Numbered from the stretch's first letter, positions 10,620 to 20,003 are shown. The stretch is DNA of 32,390 nt from Corallococcus carmarthensis (GCF_003611695.1 NZ_RAWE01000104.1:1-32390), one strand, 5' to 3'. The notes: a model not told the origin generated them from the sequence alone. Made by a program: numbers and translations.

Positions 10620-11708
10620 CTACGCCGCGCCCTTCAGGAACGCGGCCAGCTTCTCGTACGCCACGGCCAGCGGAGGGATGGGCGCGCTCTCATGGAGCTG
10701 GTGCGCCTGCGCCGTCTCACCGGGTCCGAAGTTCACCGCGTCCACGCCCCACTCGCCGAAGCGCGCCACGTCCGTCCACGCCTGCTTCGACGCGGCGGGC
10801 AGCCCCGTGAGCGCCATCAGCCGCTGGAACAGCGGGTTGCCCGCGGCCACCGGCCCGCTGGGGGACGCGTCCGTGAACTCCACCTCCGCGCGGCCCGCCA
10901 CCAGCGCCAGCACGTCCTCCTTCGCCTGCGCCACGCTCTTGCCCGGCGCGAAGCGGTAGTTGAGGTTCAGTTCGAACGCCTCCGGCACCACGTTGCGCGC
11001 CCGGCCGCCCTTGGCCAGCGTGGCGCTGATGACCTCGTAGAAGGGGAAGCCCGCGACGTTCACCTCCACGCGCTCGCGGCCCAGCAACTCCGTGAGCAGC
11101 GGCCCCGCCTTGTGGATGGCGTTCTCCCCCTGCCACGGCCGCGCGGAGTGCGCGCTGCGCCCCGTGAAGCGGACGGACACCTGCATGCTGCCGACACAGC
11201 CCACCTGCACCACGCCGTCCGTGGGCTCCATGGCGATGCCGAACTTCACGTGGGACAGGTCCGGCCGCTTCGCGTACAGCGGAATGAGGCCGCTCTCCGC
11301 GTAGGCGCCCTCCTCGCGCTCGTACAGGAGGAAGGCCACGTTGACGGGCAGCGCGTCGCGCTTGAGGTCCTCCGCCAGCGCCATCATCACCGCGACGCCG
11401 CCCTTCATGTCGGACGCGCCCAGGCCGTGCACGCGCTCGCCTTCGATGCGGGGCGCGCGGCCCACGTCTCCGGGGTGCATGGGCACCGTGTCCAGGTGGC
11501 CGATGAGCGCCACCGTGGGCCGCGGGTCCGCCAGCGACCCCAGGAGCAGCGTGTGCCCGACGCGGAAGACCTCGTCGCGGCGGAAGTGCTTCAGCGCCCA
11601 GCCTTCCACGTGGTCCGCGATGGGACCCTCGTAGCCAATGGGGCTCTCGATGCGGCACAGCTCGAGCGTCGTCTGGGCGAGGCGGGTGGCGAGGTCAATG
11701 GAAGCCAT
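10620..11708 (-). CDS. dapE: Succinyl-diaminopimelate desuccinylase
   Basis: This 362-residue M20 metallopeptidase-family enzyme hydrolyses N-succinyl-LL-diaminopimelate to LL-DAP and succinate in lysine and peptidoglycan synthesis. The di-zinc site is complete: G-H-L-D-T-V-P (His71, Asp73), S-D-M-K-G-G (Asp100, bridging), E-R-E-E-G (Glu132/133, catalytic base and ligand), M-E-P-T-D (Glu161) and the C-terminal A-H-Q-L-H-E (His339). A dimerisation domain with G-R-S-A-H-S-A-R-P lies about 183-290. The sequence style matches the actinobacterial/myxobacterial DapE branch rather than the E. coli one. It is cytoplasmic. The dapD gene lies two genes upstream on the same strand, which supports the assignment over other M20 amidases. 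Confidence 0.88.
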   Translation of the reverse strand: MASIDLATRLAQTTLELCRIESPIGYEGPIADHVEGWALKHFRRDEVFRVGHTLLLGSLADPRPTVALIGHLDTVPMHPGDVGRAPRIEGERVHGLGASDMKGGVAVMMALAEDLKRDALPVNVAFLLYEREEGAYAESGLIPLYAKRPDLSHVKFGIAMEPTDGVVQVGCVGSMQVSVRFTGRSAHSARPWQGENAIHKAGPLLTELLGRERVEVNVAGFPFYEVISATLAKGGRARNVVPEAFELNLNYRFAPGKSVAQAKEDVLALVAGRAEVEFTDASPSGPVAAGNPLFQRLMALTGLPAASKQAWTDVARFGEWGVDAVNFGPGETAQAHQLHESAPIPPLAVAYEKLAAFLKGAA

Positions 11709-11753
11709 GCGCGAAGCACCTTACTCCCCGCCCGCGTCCGGCACACCGTCCCG

Positions 11754-12386
11754 TCAGGCGCCGTCCACCAGGTCCTCGAAGGACGTGGCGCCGTCCAGCA
11801 CGGTGAAGCAGATGCACGCGGGGCCCTGCAGCGCGGTGAAGTCGTGCAGCGAACCGTCCGTCTTCTCCAGCTCGTCGCCGGGCCACACCTCGTGGCCGTT
11901 GTCCTCGCGGAAGCCGCCCTCCAGCACCAGGTTCCACTCGCGGCCCAGGTGCGCGTGACGCGGGTAGCGGGCGCCGGGCAGCAGGCGCACGACGGCGGCC
12001 ATCATCCCCTCGCGCGCCGGGCCCGTCTCCACCGGCATCAGCTCCACGCCCTCCACCGGGCCGGGCATCCAGTTGGCGGGGTCCGACATGGACTCCAGCA
12101 GCTCGCGGGCCCGCGCCTCCGTCACGTCCAGGAACGCGGACACCTTCCCGGCCCAGCGGGCGAAGCGGCCGGGCCCTTCCATGTGCCCCATCAGCCGCTG
12201 GAGCACCTCGGCCGGAGGCGTCACCGAAGGAACGAGCGTCCCCAGCGCATCCACGGCGGGCGTCAACCGGGCCAGCTCCGCCCGGCAGTGCGCGCAGCCG
12301 TCCAGGTGCCGGGCCGCGGCGTCGCGCCGGGCGGGCTCCAGGGTCCCGAGCAGCCACTCGGGAAGGATGTCGTCGAGATGTTCCAT
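11754..12386 (-). CDS. ChrR-type anti-sigma-like protein with zinc-binding head and cupin tail
   Basis: This 210-residue protein has the N-terminal zinc anti-sigma signature H-x3-C-x2-C (His27, Cys31, Cys34) preceded by a helical segment typical of ASD domains. The C-terminal half (about 120-205) is a cupin with Y-P-R-H-A-H-L-G and a downstream H-D-F, the layout of Rhodobacter ChrR, which holds ECF sigma factor RpoE until singlet oxygen or peroxide appears. ATG 12386 is preferred to GTG 12404 because AGGAG sits 5 bases upstream. No sigma factor gene lies beside it, which is unusual for ChrR, so its partner must be elsewhere or it may act otherwise. It sits between dapD and dapE on the same strand, with about 78 and 45 bases between genes. 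Confidence 0.8.
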   Translation of the reverse strand: MEHLDDILPEWLLGTLEPARRDAAARHLDGCAHCRAELARLTPAVDALGTLVPSVTPPAEVLQRLMGHMEGPGRFARWAGKVSAFLDVTEARARELLESMSDPANWMPGPVEGVELMPVETGPAREGMMAAVVRLLPGARYPRHAHLGREWNLVLEGGFREDNGHEVWPGDELEKTDGSLHDFTALQGPACICFTVLDGATSFEDLVDGA

Positions 12387-12464
12387 GATCTCCTGAAATG
12401 CCACGGACGTATCAAGTCGCGTAACATCTATACGCGCCCCCGCCAGCGGCGGATTTCCACCGGC

Positions 12465-13292
12465 TCACACCGGGACGGCGAACTCGCGCAAGGCCGCGTT
12501 GAGGCTGGTCTTCTGGTCGGTGGACGCCTTGCGCTGCCCGATGATGAGCGCGCACGGAACCATGTATTTCCCGGCGGGGAACTGCTTCTCCCGCATGCCC
12601 GGAATCACCACGCTGCGCGCCGGCACGCGGCCCTTGTGGATGACCTCCTGGGGCCCGGTGACGTCGATGATCTGCGTGGACGCGGTCAGCACCACGTTGG
12701 CGCCGAGCACCGCCTCCTCCTCCACCACCACGCCCTCCACCACGATGGAGCGGCTGCCCAGGAAGGCGCCGTCCTCGATGATGACCGGCGACGCGGAAGG
12801 CGGCTCGAGCACGCCCCCCAGCCCCACGCCACCCGACAGGTGGACATGGCGGCCCACCTGCGCGCAGGAACCCACCGTGGCCCACGTGTCCACCATGGTG
12901 CCCGCGCCCACCCGCGCGCCGATGTTCACGTACCCGGGCATCACCACCGCGCCCCGCTCCACGAAGGCGCCATAGCGCACGGTGCCCGGAGGCACCACGC
13001 GCACGCCCGCCGCCTCCAGGCCCTTCTTCAGGGGCACCTTGTCGTAGAACTCGAAGGGGCCCACCTCCATCACCTGCATCTCCGACACGGCGAAGAACAG
13101 GAGGATGGCCTCCTTCACCCAGGCGTTGACCCGCCAGCCTTCCGGGCCCTTCTCCGCGACGCGCAGCTCACCGGAGTCCAGCCGCGCCAGCGTCTCGCGC
13201 ACGGCCGCCACGGTGTCCGCGTCCTTCAATTTCGCCCGGTCCGCGAACGCCGCGGACACCCGCTGGGAGAGCTCTTCGAGGGATGTCGCCAT
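12465..13292 (-). CDS. dapD: Tetrahydrodipicolinate N-succinyltransferase
   Basis: This 275-residue hexapeptide-repeat (left-handed beta helix) acyltransferase transfers succinyl from succinyl-CoA to tetrahydrodipicolinate, the step two before DapE in lysine/DAP synthesis. Landmarks shared with E. coli DapD are L-D-S-G-x-L-R-V-A-E-K near 50, F-Y-D-K-V-P, V-V-P-P-G-T-V-R-x-G-A-F, then M-V-D-T-W-A-T-V-G-S-C-A-Q and H-L-S-G-G-V-G-L-G-G-V-L-E-P. The length fits the family (about 274). ATG 13292 is taken as the start; GTG 13310 is possible, and neither has a clear ribosome-binding site. It probably acts as a cytoplasmic trimer. The pairing with dapE indicates the succinylase variant of the pathway. 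Confidence 0.9.
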   Translation of the reverse strand: MATSLEELSQRVSAAFADRAKLKDADTVAAVRETLARLDSGELRVAEKGPEGWRVNAWVKEAILLFFAVSEMQVMEVGPFEFYDKVPLKKGLEAAGVRVVPPGTVRYGAFVERGAVVMPGYVNIGARVGAGTMVDTWATVGSCAQVGRHVHLSGGVGLGGVLEPPSASPVIIEDGAFLGSRSIVVEGVVVEEEAVLGANVVLTASTQIIDVTGPQEVIHKGRVPARSVVIPGMREKQFPAGKYMVPCALIIGQRKASTDQKTSLNAALREFAVPV

Positions 13293-13356
13293 GACGCGAA
13301 GTTGAATCACACTTCAGGTGTCCGCGCCCCTCCTGAGTGTCCACCCGCTGACGCCC

Positions 13357-13668
13357 TCACGCGTGAGCCGGCGCCATCCCCAGCGCGAGGGGCAGGGTCT
13401 GTGTCGTGATTTCCCCGTGAAACGAGGCATCCGCATGAGTGAGCGGTCCGGTGCCCTCCTTCAGGACGACGGCGCCCTGAAGCACGCGGCCCACGGCGGA
13501 CAGGGGCACTTCCTTCCAGTGGCGGTGGCGAACGAAGGGCGAACTCCGGACGTAGAGGTGTTCCTGGCCGATGAGGGCCACGTACCCCAGGAGCTTCCCG
13601 TCCGCCGAGCGGACGCGCATGCCGCTGATGATGGAGCGCCGTTCGGACGGCGTGTCGTCGAAAGCCAT
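13357..13668 (-). CDS. Small PRC-barrel-like (DUF2171-type) protein
   Basis: This 103-residue soluble protein has G-M-R-V-R-S-A-D-G-K-L-L-G-Y-V, then R-H-W-K-E-V-P-L-S-A-V and L-Q-G-A-V-V-L-K. This is the strand pattern of a PRC-barrel/DUF2171 domain, which mediates protein or RNA contacts in several systems. No catalytic residue is evident. ATG 13668 has a strong GGGAGGAG upstream. A 12-base palindrome (CTCACGCGTGAG, 13356-13367) overlaps its stop codon and lies upstream of dapD, so it could be a terminator core or operator. Function unknown. Confidence 0.65.
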   Translation of the reverse strand: MAFDDTPSERRSIISGMRVRSADGKLLGYVALIGQEHLYVRSSPFVRHRHWKEVPLSAVGRVLQGAVVLKEGTGPLTHADASFHGEITTQTLPLALGMAPAHA

Positions 13669-13786
13669 CGGTCGTCTCCTCCCGTGAGCGGGAAAGGTGG
13701 GGACGGACAGGCGACGCCGCGAGCCGCCCCCCGCCGCCAGGGGCCTGTCCGCCCGTTCCCCCGGGGAAGGGCCGGGGGTGGCGGCC

Positions 13787-13810
13787 GCCCGGCCCGGAGC
13801 CAGGCCGGGC
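13787..13810 (+). promoter_or_regulatory. Hairpin upstream of the PLP decarboxylase gene
   Basis: A perfect 8-bp G/C stem (13787-13794 with 13803-13810) has an 8-base loop, ending 57 bases before ATG 13868. It lies in a divergent, very GC-rich 199-base intergenic stretch and could be part of a leader or an operator. GC content makes chance stems likely. Confidence 0.25.
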
Positions 13811-13867
13811 CCTCGCGACCGTGTTTCCCGCGCCCGGGAGGCGCGCTCCCGTTAGCTTGCGCCCGCC

Positions 13868-15334
13868 ATGACGACCTCCGTCTTCCCTCCGCTGCGCGCC
13901 GCCTACGACCCGGAGGCCTTCCGGACCACCGCCCACGCCTTGATGGACCAGCTCGCGGACTACCTGAAGGCGGCGCTCGGCGGGGGCGCGATGCCGGTGC
14001 TGCCCTGGGCCCCGCCCGCGGTGAACCAGGAGCGCTTCGCCACGGCCTTTCCAGAGGAGCCGCCCCAGGAGCTGGCCCCTGCCTTCGCGGGGTTGATGGC
14101 GCGCGTGCTGGAGGGCTCCCACCACCTGCACCACCCGCGCTACGTGGGCCACCAGGTGACGGCGCCCGTGCCGCTCTCCGCGCTCTGCGACGCCGTGTCC
14201 TCGCTGCTCAACAACGGCATGGCCGTGTACGAGATGGGCCCCGTCGCCACCGCGATGGAGCACCACGTGCTCGCGTGGATGGCGGCGAAGCTGGGGCTGC
14301 CCGTGAGCGCCCGGGGCGTGCTCACCTCCGGCGGCAGCGCGGGCAACCTCACCGCCCTGCTCGCCGCCCGTCAGGCGAAGGCCGGCTATGACGCGTGGAA
14401 CGGCGGCGCGCACGCGGGCCCGCCCCTGACGGTGCTGGTCCCCCGCTCCGCCCACTACTGCCTGGCCCGCGCGGTCCGCATCATGGGCTGGGGCGAGGGC
14501 GGCCTCACCCCGGTGGACGTGGACGACCACTTCCGCGTGCGTCCGGACGCCCTGGAGGACGCGCTCGCCCGGGCCACGAACGCGGGGAAGAAGGCCATTG
14601 CCGTGGTGGCCAGCGCGGGCTCCACCGCCACCGGCGCCTTCGACCCGCTGGAGCCCGTGGCGGACTTCGCCCAAGAGCACGGCCTGTGGTTCCACGTGGA
14701 CGGCGCGCACGGGGCCGCCGCGTCCCTCAGCCCCAAGTACCGCGCGCAGGTGAAGGGCATCGAGCGGGCGGACTCCGTGGTGTGGGACGCGCACAAGGGG
14801 CTGCTCATGCCCGCGCTGGTGACGGCCGTCCTCTTCCGCGACGGGGCGCGCTCCTTCGACGCCTTCTCCCAGGAGGCCCACTACCTCTTCCACGGCGACG
14901 GCGACGACGCGCGCCCCTACAGCGACGTAGGCCTGCGCACGCTGGAGTGCACCAAGGAGATGATGCCCCTCAAGGTGTACGCGTGCCTGTCCGTGCTGGG
15001 CACGCGCGTCTTCGAGGAGGCCGTCACCGCGTCCTACGACCAGGCCCGGCGCTTCGCGGAGAAGCTCACCGCCGCCCCGGACTTCGAGCTGGCGCTGGAG
15101 CCCGACTGCAACATCGTCTGCTTCCGCCACACCCCCGCGCACGTGCCCCCGGAAGGCTGGGACGCGCTCCAGGTCCGGCTGCGCGAGGCGTTGGTCTCCC
15201 GTGGAAGTTTCTACCTGGTGCAGACGCGGCTGCCCCGGGGGGTGTACCTGCGGACGACGCTCATCCACCCGCTCACCGGGGACGCGGACCTGGAGGCCCT
15301 GCTGGACGCACTCCGGAGCGCGGCCCGGCCATGA
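13868..15334 (+). CDS. PLP-dependent group II decarboxylase (aromatic amino acid/diaminobutyrate type)
   Basis: This 488-residue cytoplasmic enzyme of the glutamate/aromatic-L-amino-acid decarboxylase family should form an amine and CO2. Motifs: H-P-R-Y-V-G-H near 95, N-N-G-M-A-V-Y-E-M near 117, G-V-L-T-S-G-G-S-A-G-N-L-T at about 155-167 (phosphate binding), H-V-D-G-A-H-G at about 277-283 (Asp binds the pyridine N) and W-D-A-H-K-G with the Schiff-base lysine at Lys310. The substrate cannot be told from sequence alone: aromatic amino acids, 2,4-diaminobutyrate and cysteine sulfinate are possible. There is no ribosome-binding site before ATG 13868, and a TTAGCT-like box sits about 15 bases upstream, so the message may be leaderless. 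The glycosyltransferase gene follows after 56 bases. Confidence 0.85.
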   Translation: MTTSVFPPLRAAYDPEAFRTTAHALMDQLADYLKAALGGGAMPVLPWAPPAVNQERFATAFPEEPPQELAPAFAGLMARVLEGSHHLHHPRYVGHQVTAPVPLSALCDAVSSLLNNGMAVYEMGPVATAMEHHVLAWMAAKLGLPVSARGVLTSGGSAGNLTALLAARQAKAGYDAWNGGAHAGPPLTVLVPRSAHYCLARAVRIMGWGEGGLTPVDVDDHFRVRPDALEDALARATNAGKKAIAVVASAGSTATGAFDPLEPVADFAQEHGLWFHVDGAHGAAASLSPKYRAQVKGIERADSVVWDAHKGLLMPALVTAVLFRDGARSFDAFSQEAHYLFHGDGDDARPYSDVGLRTLECTKEMMPLKVYACLSVLGTRVFEEAVTASYDQARRFAEKLTAAPDFELALEPDCNIVCFRHTPAHVPPEGWDALQVRLREALVSRGSFYLVQTRLPRGVYLRTTLIHPLTGDADLEALLDALRSAARP

Positions 15335-15390
15335 ATTTTGTGTGCAAGGGAGTCGCCCAGGCCGGAAAAATGAGATAGGGCGGGGCCGCC

Positions 15391-16110
15391 ATGCTCGTCT
15401 CGCTCGTCATTCCCGTCTACAACGAGATTCCCACCCTGGCGGAAATCCTCCGTCGCTGCACCGCCGTGGACTTCCCCAAGGAGCTCGTCCTGGTGGACGA
15501 CTGCTCCAAGGATGGCAGCCGCGAATTCCTGCGCCAGCTGTCCGAACAGGGTCTGGACGTCCTCGGCGGCACGCCGAAGAACCGCAACGAAATCCGCGTG
15601 CTCTTCCAGGAGCAGAACCAGGGCAAGGGGGCCGCCCTGCGCCGGGGCTTCGCCGAGGCCACCGGGGACATCATCCTCGTGCAGGACGCGGACCTGGAAT
15701 ACGACCCCAAGGACATCCCGCGCGTCATCCAGCCCATCATCGATGGCGAGGCGGACGTCGTCTTCGGCAGCCGGTTCATCGGGTCGCCGCGCCGGGTGCT
15801 GTACTACTGGCACACCGTCCTCAACAACATGCTCACCACGCTCTCCAACATGACGAGCGGGCTGAACCTCACGGACATGGAGACCTGCTACAAGGCCTTC
15901 CGTGCCGAAGTGCTCCGCTCCGTGCACGTGGAGGAGGACCGGTTCGGCTTCGAGCCCGAAATCACCGCCAAGGTGGCGCGCGGCAACTGGCGCGTCTTCG
16001 AGGTGCCCATCAGCTACCACGGGCGTACCTACGAAGAGGGCAAGAAGATTGGCTGGAAGGACGGCGTGCGCGCCCTGTACGCCATCGCGAAGTACTCCGT
16101 GAAGCGCTGA
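15391..16110 (+). CDS. GT2 glycosyltransferase, dolichol-phosphate-mannose-synthase-like
   Basis: This 239-residue soluble GT-A enzyme has L-V-I-P-V-Y-N-E at 5-12, V-L-V-D-D-C-S-K-D-G-S at 33-43 (nucleotide-sugar binding), N-Q-G-K-G-A-A-L at about 76-83 and the metal-binding Q-D-A-D-L-E-Y (Asp99, Asp101). D-x-E-T-C-Y-K-A-F and R-F-G-F-E-P-E-I follow, and these are typical of the DPM1-like branch, which moves a sugar from NDP- or GDP-sugar to polyprenyl phosphate at the cytoplasmic membrane face. It lacks the C-terminal membrane segments of GtrB/ArnC. Likely roles are protein, lipid or cell-wall glycosylation; the sugar is unknown. ATG 15391 follows a GGGCGGGG-type purine run. Confidence 0.88.
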   Translation: MLVSLVIPVYNEIPTLAEILRRCTAVDFPKELVLVDDCSKDGSREFLRQLSEQGLDVLGGTPKNRNEIRVLFQEQNQGKGAALRRGFAEATGDIILVQDADLEYDPKDIPRVIQPIIDGEADVVFGSRFIGSPRRVLYYWHTVLNNMLTTLSNMTSGLNLTDMETCYKAFRAEVLRSVHVEEDRFGFEPEITAKVARGNWRVFEVPISYHGRTYEEGKKIGWKDGVRALYAIAKYSVKR

Positions 16111-16130
16111 CGGCCGCCCGGCCGCTTTCC
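16111..16130 (+). terminator. Short hairpin terminator after the GT2 gene
   Basis: A 5-bp G/C stem (16111-16115 with 16120-16124) with a 4-base loop starts directly after the stop codon and is followed by CTTTCCT. The stem is short but the T/C-rich tail supports termination before mreB. Confidence 0.35.
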
Positions 16131-16295
16131 TGGGGGGGATGCGGCCATCACCGGGGGATTCGCGGTTCGAATGCGGAGAAGGGAACAGACGGACGGGTGT
16201 GGTTGGTTGTCCAGCGAGCGGCACCCTGAAGGGGTTCCGGCTTTTCTTCCTCCGTATTGCAGCGCGTAGTAGTTTCGACATCGCACTCCGTCTGA

Positions 16296-17375
<1,080 letters not shown>

Positions 17376-17402
17376 CGTTCCACCCTGCCCCGCTGCATCG
17401 TG

Positions 17403-17436
17403 ACGGCGCCGGACCCGCTTCAGGGGTCGGCGCCGT
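17403..17436. terminator. Hairpin terminator between mreB and the convergent gene
   Basis: Arms 17403-17416 and 17424-17436 pair over 13 bp with one bulged G and a 7-base loop. A TTTCTA tail follows on the plus strand. It lies between mreB (+, stop 17375) and the gene ending at 17445 (-) and can serve both. Confidence 0.65.
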
Positions 17437-17444
17437 TCGCGTTT

Positions 17445-19790
17445 CTACGGTGTCGTCGTGGCGGTGGCGGTCCGGGGCAGCGGCAGCCCGGTGGGGGTGA
17501 CGATGCGCGCCTCGCAGTTGGGGCGGCGGCCCTCCCGGTCGTTCTCCCGGCGGGTCTGCTCCTCCACGAGAGAACCCCTCAGCATGATTCCCGGCGGCAG
17601 GGTCTGCACCACCTGGGTGTCCATGCAGGCGTCGAAGGCGCGCCGCATCCAGGGGCTGGCGGCGCGGACCGCGAAGCCGCCCAGTGCGTCCATGCGGGTG
17701 AGACCGTCCAGCCGCTGCGTGAACACCGGGTAGCCCTCCGTCGCGTCGCGCCGGGCGTGGACCAGGGTGGCGGCGGCGCGCAGGCCCGGGTCCAGGCGGA
17801 GGAGCTCCGACCCGGTGTCGCGCGAGCTGGGCACGGCGTGGTTGCGCAGCGGCTCGCGCGCGAGCATCAGCGGCAACGAAGCGTTGAAGAGGTTCTTCGC
17901 ACGCGCATCCCCCACCCGCGTGAGCTCCAGGGCGAGCAGCGCGGCGACTTCCGGGTCCAGGCGGGACAGCACGGCCTCGGACTCGCCCACGGCCTGCTTC
18001 AGCGCGCGCTTCGGGTCCTGAAGCACGTCCCGGGTGAGGCGCAGCACGGCGCGGTTCACGGGGGACGTCACCACCGCGAGCTCCGCCTCCTTGGGCAAGC
18101 CCTGGCCGGTGAGCAGGTCCAGCAGCGCCATCCGCTCCGGCTGGCGCGCCAGGGCGGAGGGAATCCAGTCCGGCATCACGTAGGACGTGTGCTCGGGCCC
18201 GGCGGCCGCGGCCGTGCGTCCGGCCAGCACCAGGAAGCCCCAGGTCCGGTGGCGTGGGTCCTCTCCATAGCGGCGCACGAGGGTGGTGGCCGCGTCGCGC
18301 AGTTGCGCGCGAAGGAAGATGCGCACGTCCAATTCCAGCGCCTCCAGGTTCGCCGGGGGGTGCTTCTCCACGAGGGTCCGCAGCAGCCTCGACGTCTCGA
18401 CGGCGAACTCCTGGCGCTCGCTGTCACCCCAGACGCGCGAGTCCCCCAGCTCGAAGCGCCACCGCGCGTCCAGCCACGCGCGGCCCACGTCGGGCGAGTC
18501 CGGGAAGCGCTTCGCCAGCTCCTGGTACGCGGCGACGGCCTCCGCGGTGCCCAGGGGCGGCGGGCTCGCGCGCTGCAGGTAGAGGGCCGCCAGCGGCGAG
18601 TCCGGGTGCTGCTGCGCGTGCTCCGTGTAGCGGGCGCGGGCCGAGTCCCCTTCGCCGATGAAGCGCATCAGCGCCAGCGCCAGCGCTTGCGCACCCGGGT
18701 CTTCCTGCCAGGTGTGCATCAGCATCGCCGCGAAGCCGCGCGTGTTGCGCCAGCGCAGGGCGTCCGGGAGGTTCACCGGCACCTGTGAGTCCATGAGGAG
18801 GAAGGCGCGCGCGGCCATCTCCCGCGCGAGGGTGTTCTCCGCCTCCACCTGCGCGACGGCGGACGCCACGCGGCTCGCGGCCTCCCAGCGACCCGATTCC
18901 GCGTAGGCGCGCGCGGCGGCTTCCCAGTTCGCGGCCTGGACGGAGAGCTGCTCGCCCGGCTGGAGCACCATGGCGCTCTCCGGCAGGGACCTGGAATACG
19001 GGCTCGCGTAGGTGCGGCCCTGCTCCGGGACCGCCTCCAGCATGGCCGCGCCCTTCACGTTGAAGAGGATCCGCTCGCCTTCGGTCGGCAGCATCACGTC
19101 CTCGATGACGGACTCCTGGCCGGGCCAGGTCGCCACCGCGCGGAGCCGTTCATCGCCCAGCTTCACGCGCCCCTGCTCCTGCGTCCCGGGCGCCACCACC
19201 CAGTGCTCTCCGCCGATGCGCACGTCCACCGGCCGCGACAGGCCATTGACGACCGTCACGGCGCGCATGCTGCGCGCGTCCAGCCACACCGCGCCCAGCC
19301 CCGCCAGGGCGCAGAGCCCCAGCGCCATCCCGGCCAGGGCCCCCGCTCGGCGGCGCGACCTTCCGGGCGACGGAGGCACCTGCCCGATGACCTGGATGGG
19401 CGCATTGCCGTCCGCGCGCACCAGGTAACCGTCCAACGGCCACACCGGAACGCCCAGCACCGTCACCGTGCGCTCGGCGACGAAGGGCGCGTTCGGGGCG
19501 GCGCCGCGCGCAGGCGCCCCCTTCCACCGGACGCCCGTCCCCAGCACGGAGGACGTGACTGGCGGACGGCCCGCGATGACGAAGGCGCCCCGGTCCTCCA
19601 CCAGCGCCGCCAGCAGCTCCCGCTTGGGCCCCGGCGGCTCCTGCTCCAGCCGGCGGGAGAGCACCGCGTGCACTGCCCAGGCGTCGCCTCGCGCGAGCGC
19701 CTCCGACAGCGCGGCGTCCGGCAGGAGCTCCGTCAGACGCGGCGCGCGCTCCAGCAGGCCGCTGGGGTCAGAGACAGGGGTGAGGGACAT
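17445..19790 (-). CDS. Large single-pass membrane protein with helical-repeat periplasmic region
   Basis: This 781-residue protein is not recognised beyond its layout. About 1-149 is a soluble N-terminal region, 150-170 a single transmembrane helix after a basic R-S-R-R-R cluster (so N-inside), then a small beta segment with T-V-V-N-G-L-S-R-P-V-D-V-R (about 178-260, a fold often seen before repeats). A long Ala/Leu/Arg helical region (about 290-720) has TPR-like helix pairs such as A-A-R-A-Y-A-E-S-G-R-W-E-A-A. No signal peptide and no enzyme motif are visible. ATG 19790 is preferred because the upstream 13 codons look non-coding. It may be a scaffold at the inner membrane facing the periplasm. 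Its divergent upstream region carries a striking palindrome and a repeated 20-mer. Confidence 0.7.
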   Translation of the reverse strand: MSLTPVSDPSGLLERAPRLTELLPDAALSEALARGDAWAVHAVLSRRLEQEPPGPKRELLAALVEDRGAFVIAGRPPVTSSVLGTGVRWKGAPARGAAPNAPFVAERTVTVLGVPVWPLDGYLVRADGNAPIQVIGQVPPSPGRSRRRAGALAGMALGLCALAGLGAVWLDARSMRAVTVVNGLSRPVDVRIGGEHWVVAPGTQEQGRVKLGDERLRAVATWPGQESVIEDVMLPTEGERILFNVKGAAMLEAVPEQGRTYASPYSRSLPESAMVLQPGEQLSVQAANWEAAARAYAESGRWEAASRVASAVAQVEAENTLAREMAARAFLLMDSQVPVNLPDALRWRNTRGFAAMLMHTWQEDPGAQALALALMRFIGEGDSARARYTEHAQQHPDSPLAALYLQRASPPPLGTAEAVAAYQELAKRFPDSPDVGRAWLDARWRFELGDSRVWGDSERQEFAVETSRLLRTLVEKHPPANLEALELDVRIFLRAQLRDAATTLVRRYGEDPRHRTWGFLVLAGRTAAAAGPEHTSYVMPDWIPSALARQPERMALLDLLTGQGLPKEAELAVVTSPVNRAVLRLTRDVLQDPKRALKQAVGESEAVLSRLDPEVAALLALELTRVGDARAKNLFNASLPLMLAREPLRNHAVPSSRDTGSELLRLDPGLRAAATLVHARRDATEGYPVFTQRLDGLTRMDALGGFAVRAASPWMRRAFDACMDTQVVQTLPPGIMLRGSLVEEQTRRENDREGRRPNCEARIVTPTGLPLPRTATATTTP

Positions 19791-19837
19791 GGGCCCGCAT
19801 TCAACCGGGTGCTGACGGGGGGAAGGCAAGCCCCCGA

Positions 19838-19857
19838 GCCTTGAATCCCGTCAGGCC
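19838..19857 (+). repeat. 20-bp direct repeat, copy 1
   Basis: This matches 19963-19982 at 19 of 20 positions (core CCTTGAATCCCG), in the same orientation and 125 bases apart. The two copies flank the palindrome at 19900-19924 in a divergent intergenic region. Confidence 0.7.
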
Positions 19858-19899
19858 CCCGGGCCTCCACGCTGTCCGCCTCCCGCCCGACGCGGTCCA

Positions 19900-19924
19900 A
19901 ACCTGTCCGACTGTCGGACAGGTT
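19900..19924. promoter_or_regulatory. 25-bp perfect palindrome, likely operator for a dimeric repressor
   Basis: AACCTGTCCGA and its exact inverse TCGGACAGGTT are separated by CTG. Eleven perfect pairs in a divergent region between 17445-19790 (-) and 20004-20216 (+) look like a TetR-family-type operator. No TetR gene lies in this window. A half-site-like CTGTCCG also occurs at 19872-19878. Confidence 0.65.
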
Positions 19925-19962
19925 CGTGCGGTGCGCCGCTGGCGGGGGAGGCCAGCTCTCGT

Positions 19963-19982
19963 GCCTTGAATCCCGGCAGGCC
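19963..19982 (+). repeat. 20-bp direct repeat, copy 2
   Basis: This is the second copy of the element at 19838-19857, with one mismatch (G for T at the 14th base). It ends 21 bases before the start of the small membrane gene at 20004. Confidence 0.7.
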
Positions 19983-20003
19983 TCGGCCCGAAGCTCCCGC
20001 GCC

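Noticed and set aside
10323-13409. Open frame of about 1,000 codons on the plus strand
   Set aside because: It runs antisense over the histone-like, dapE, ChrR-like and dapD genes, is His/Arg/Ala-rich without domains, and is a GC-driven shadow.
13307-15268. Long minus-strand frame opposite the PLP decarboxylase
   Set aside because: The plus strand encodes a clear PLP enzyme with all motifs; the minus frame is a shadow.
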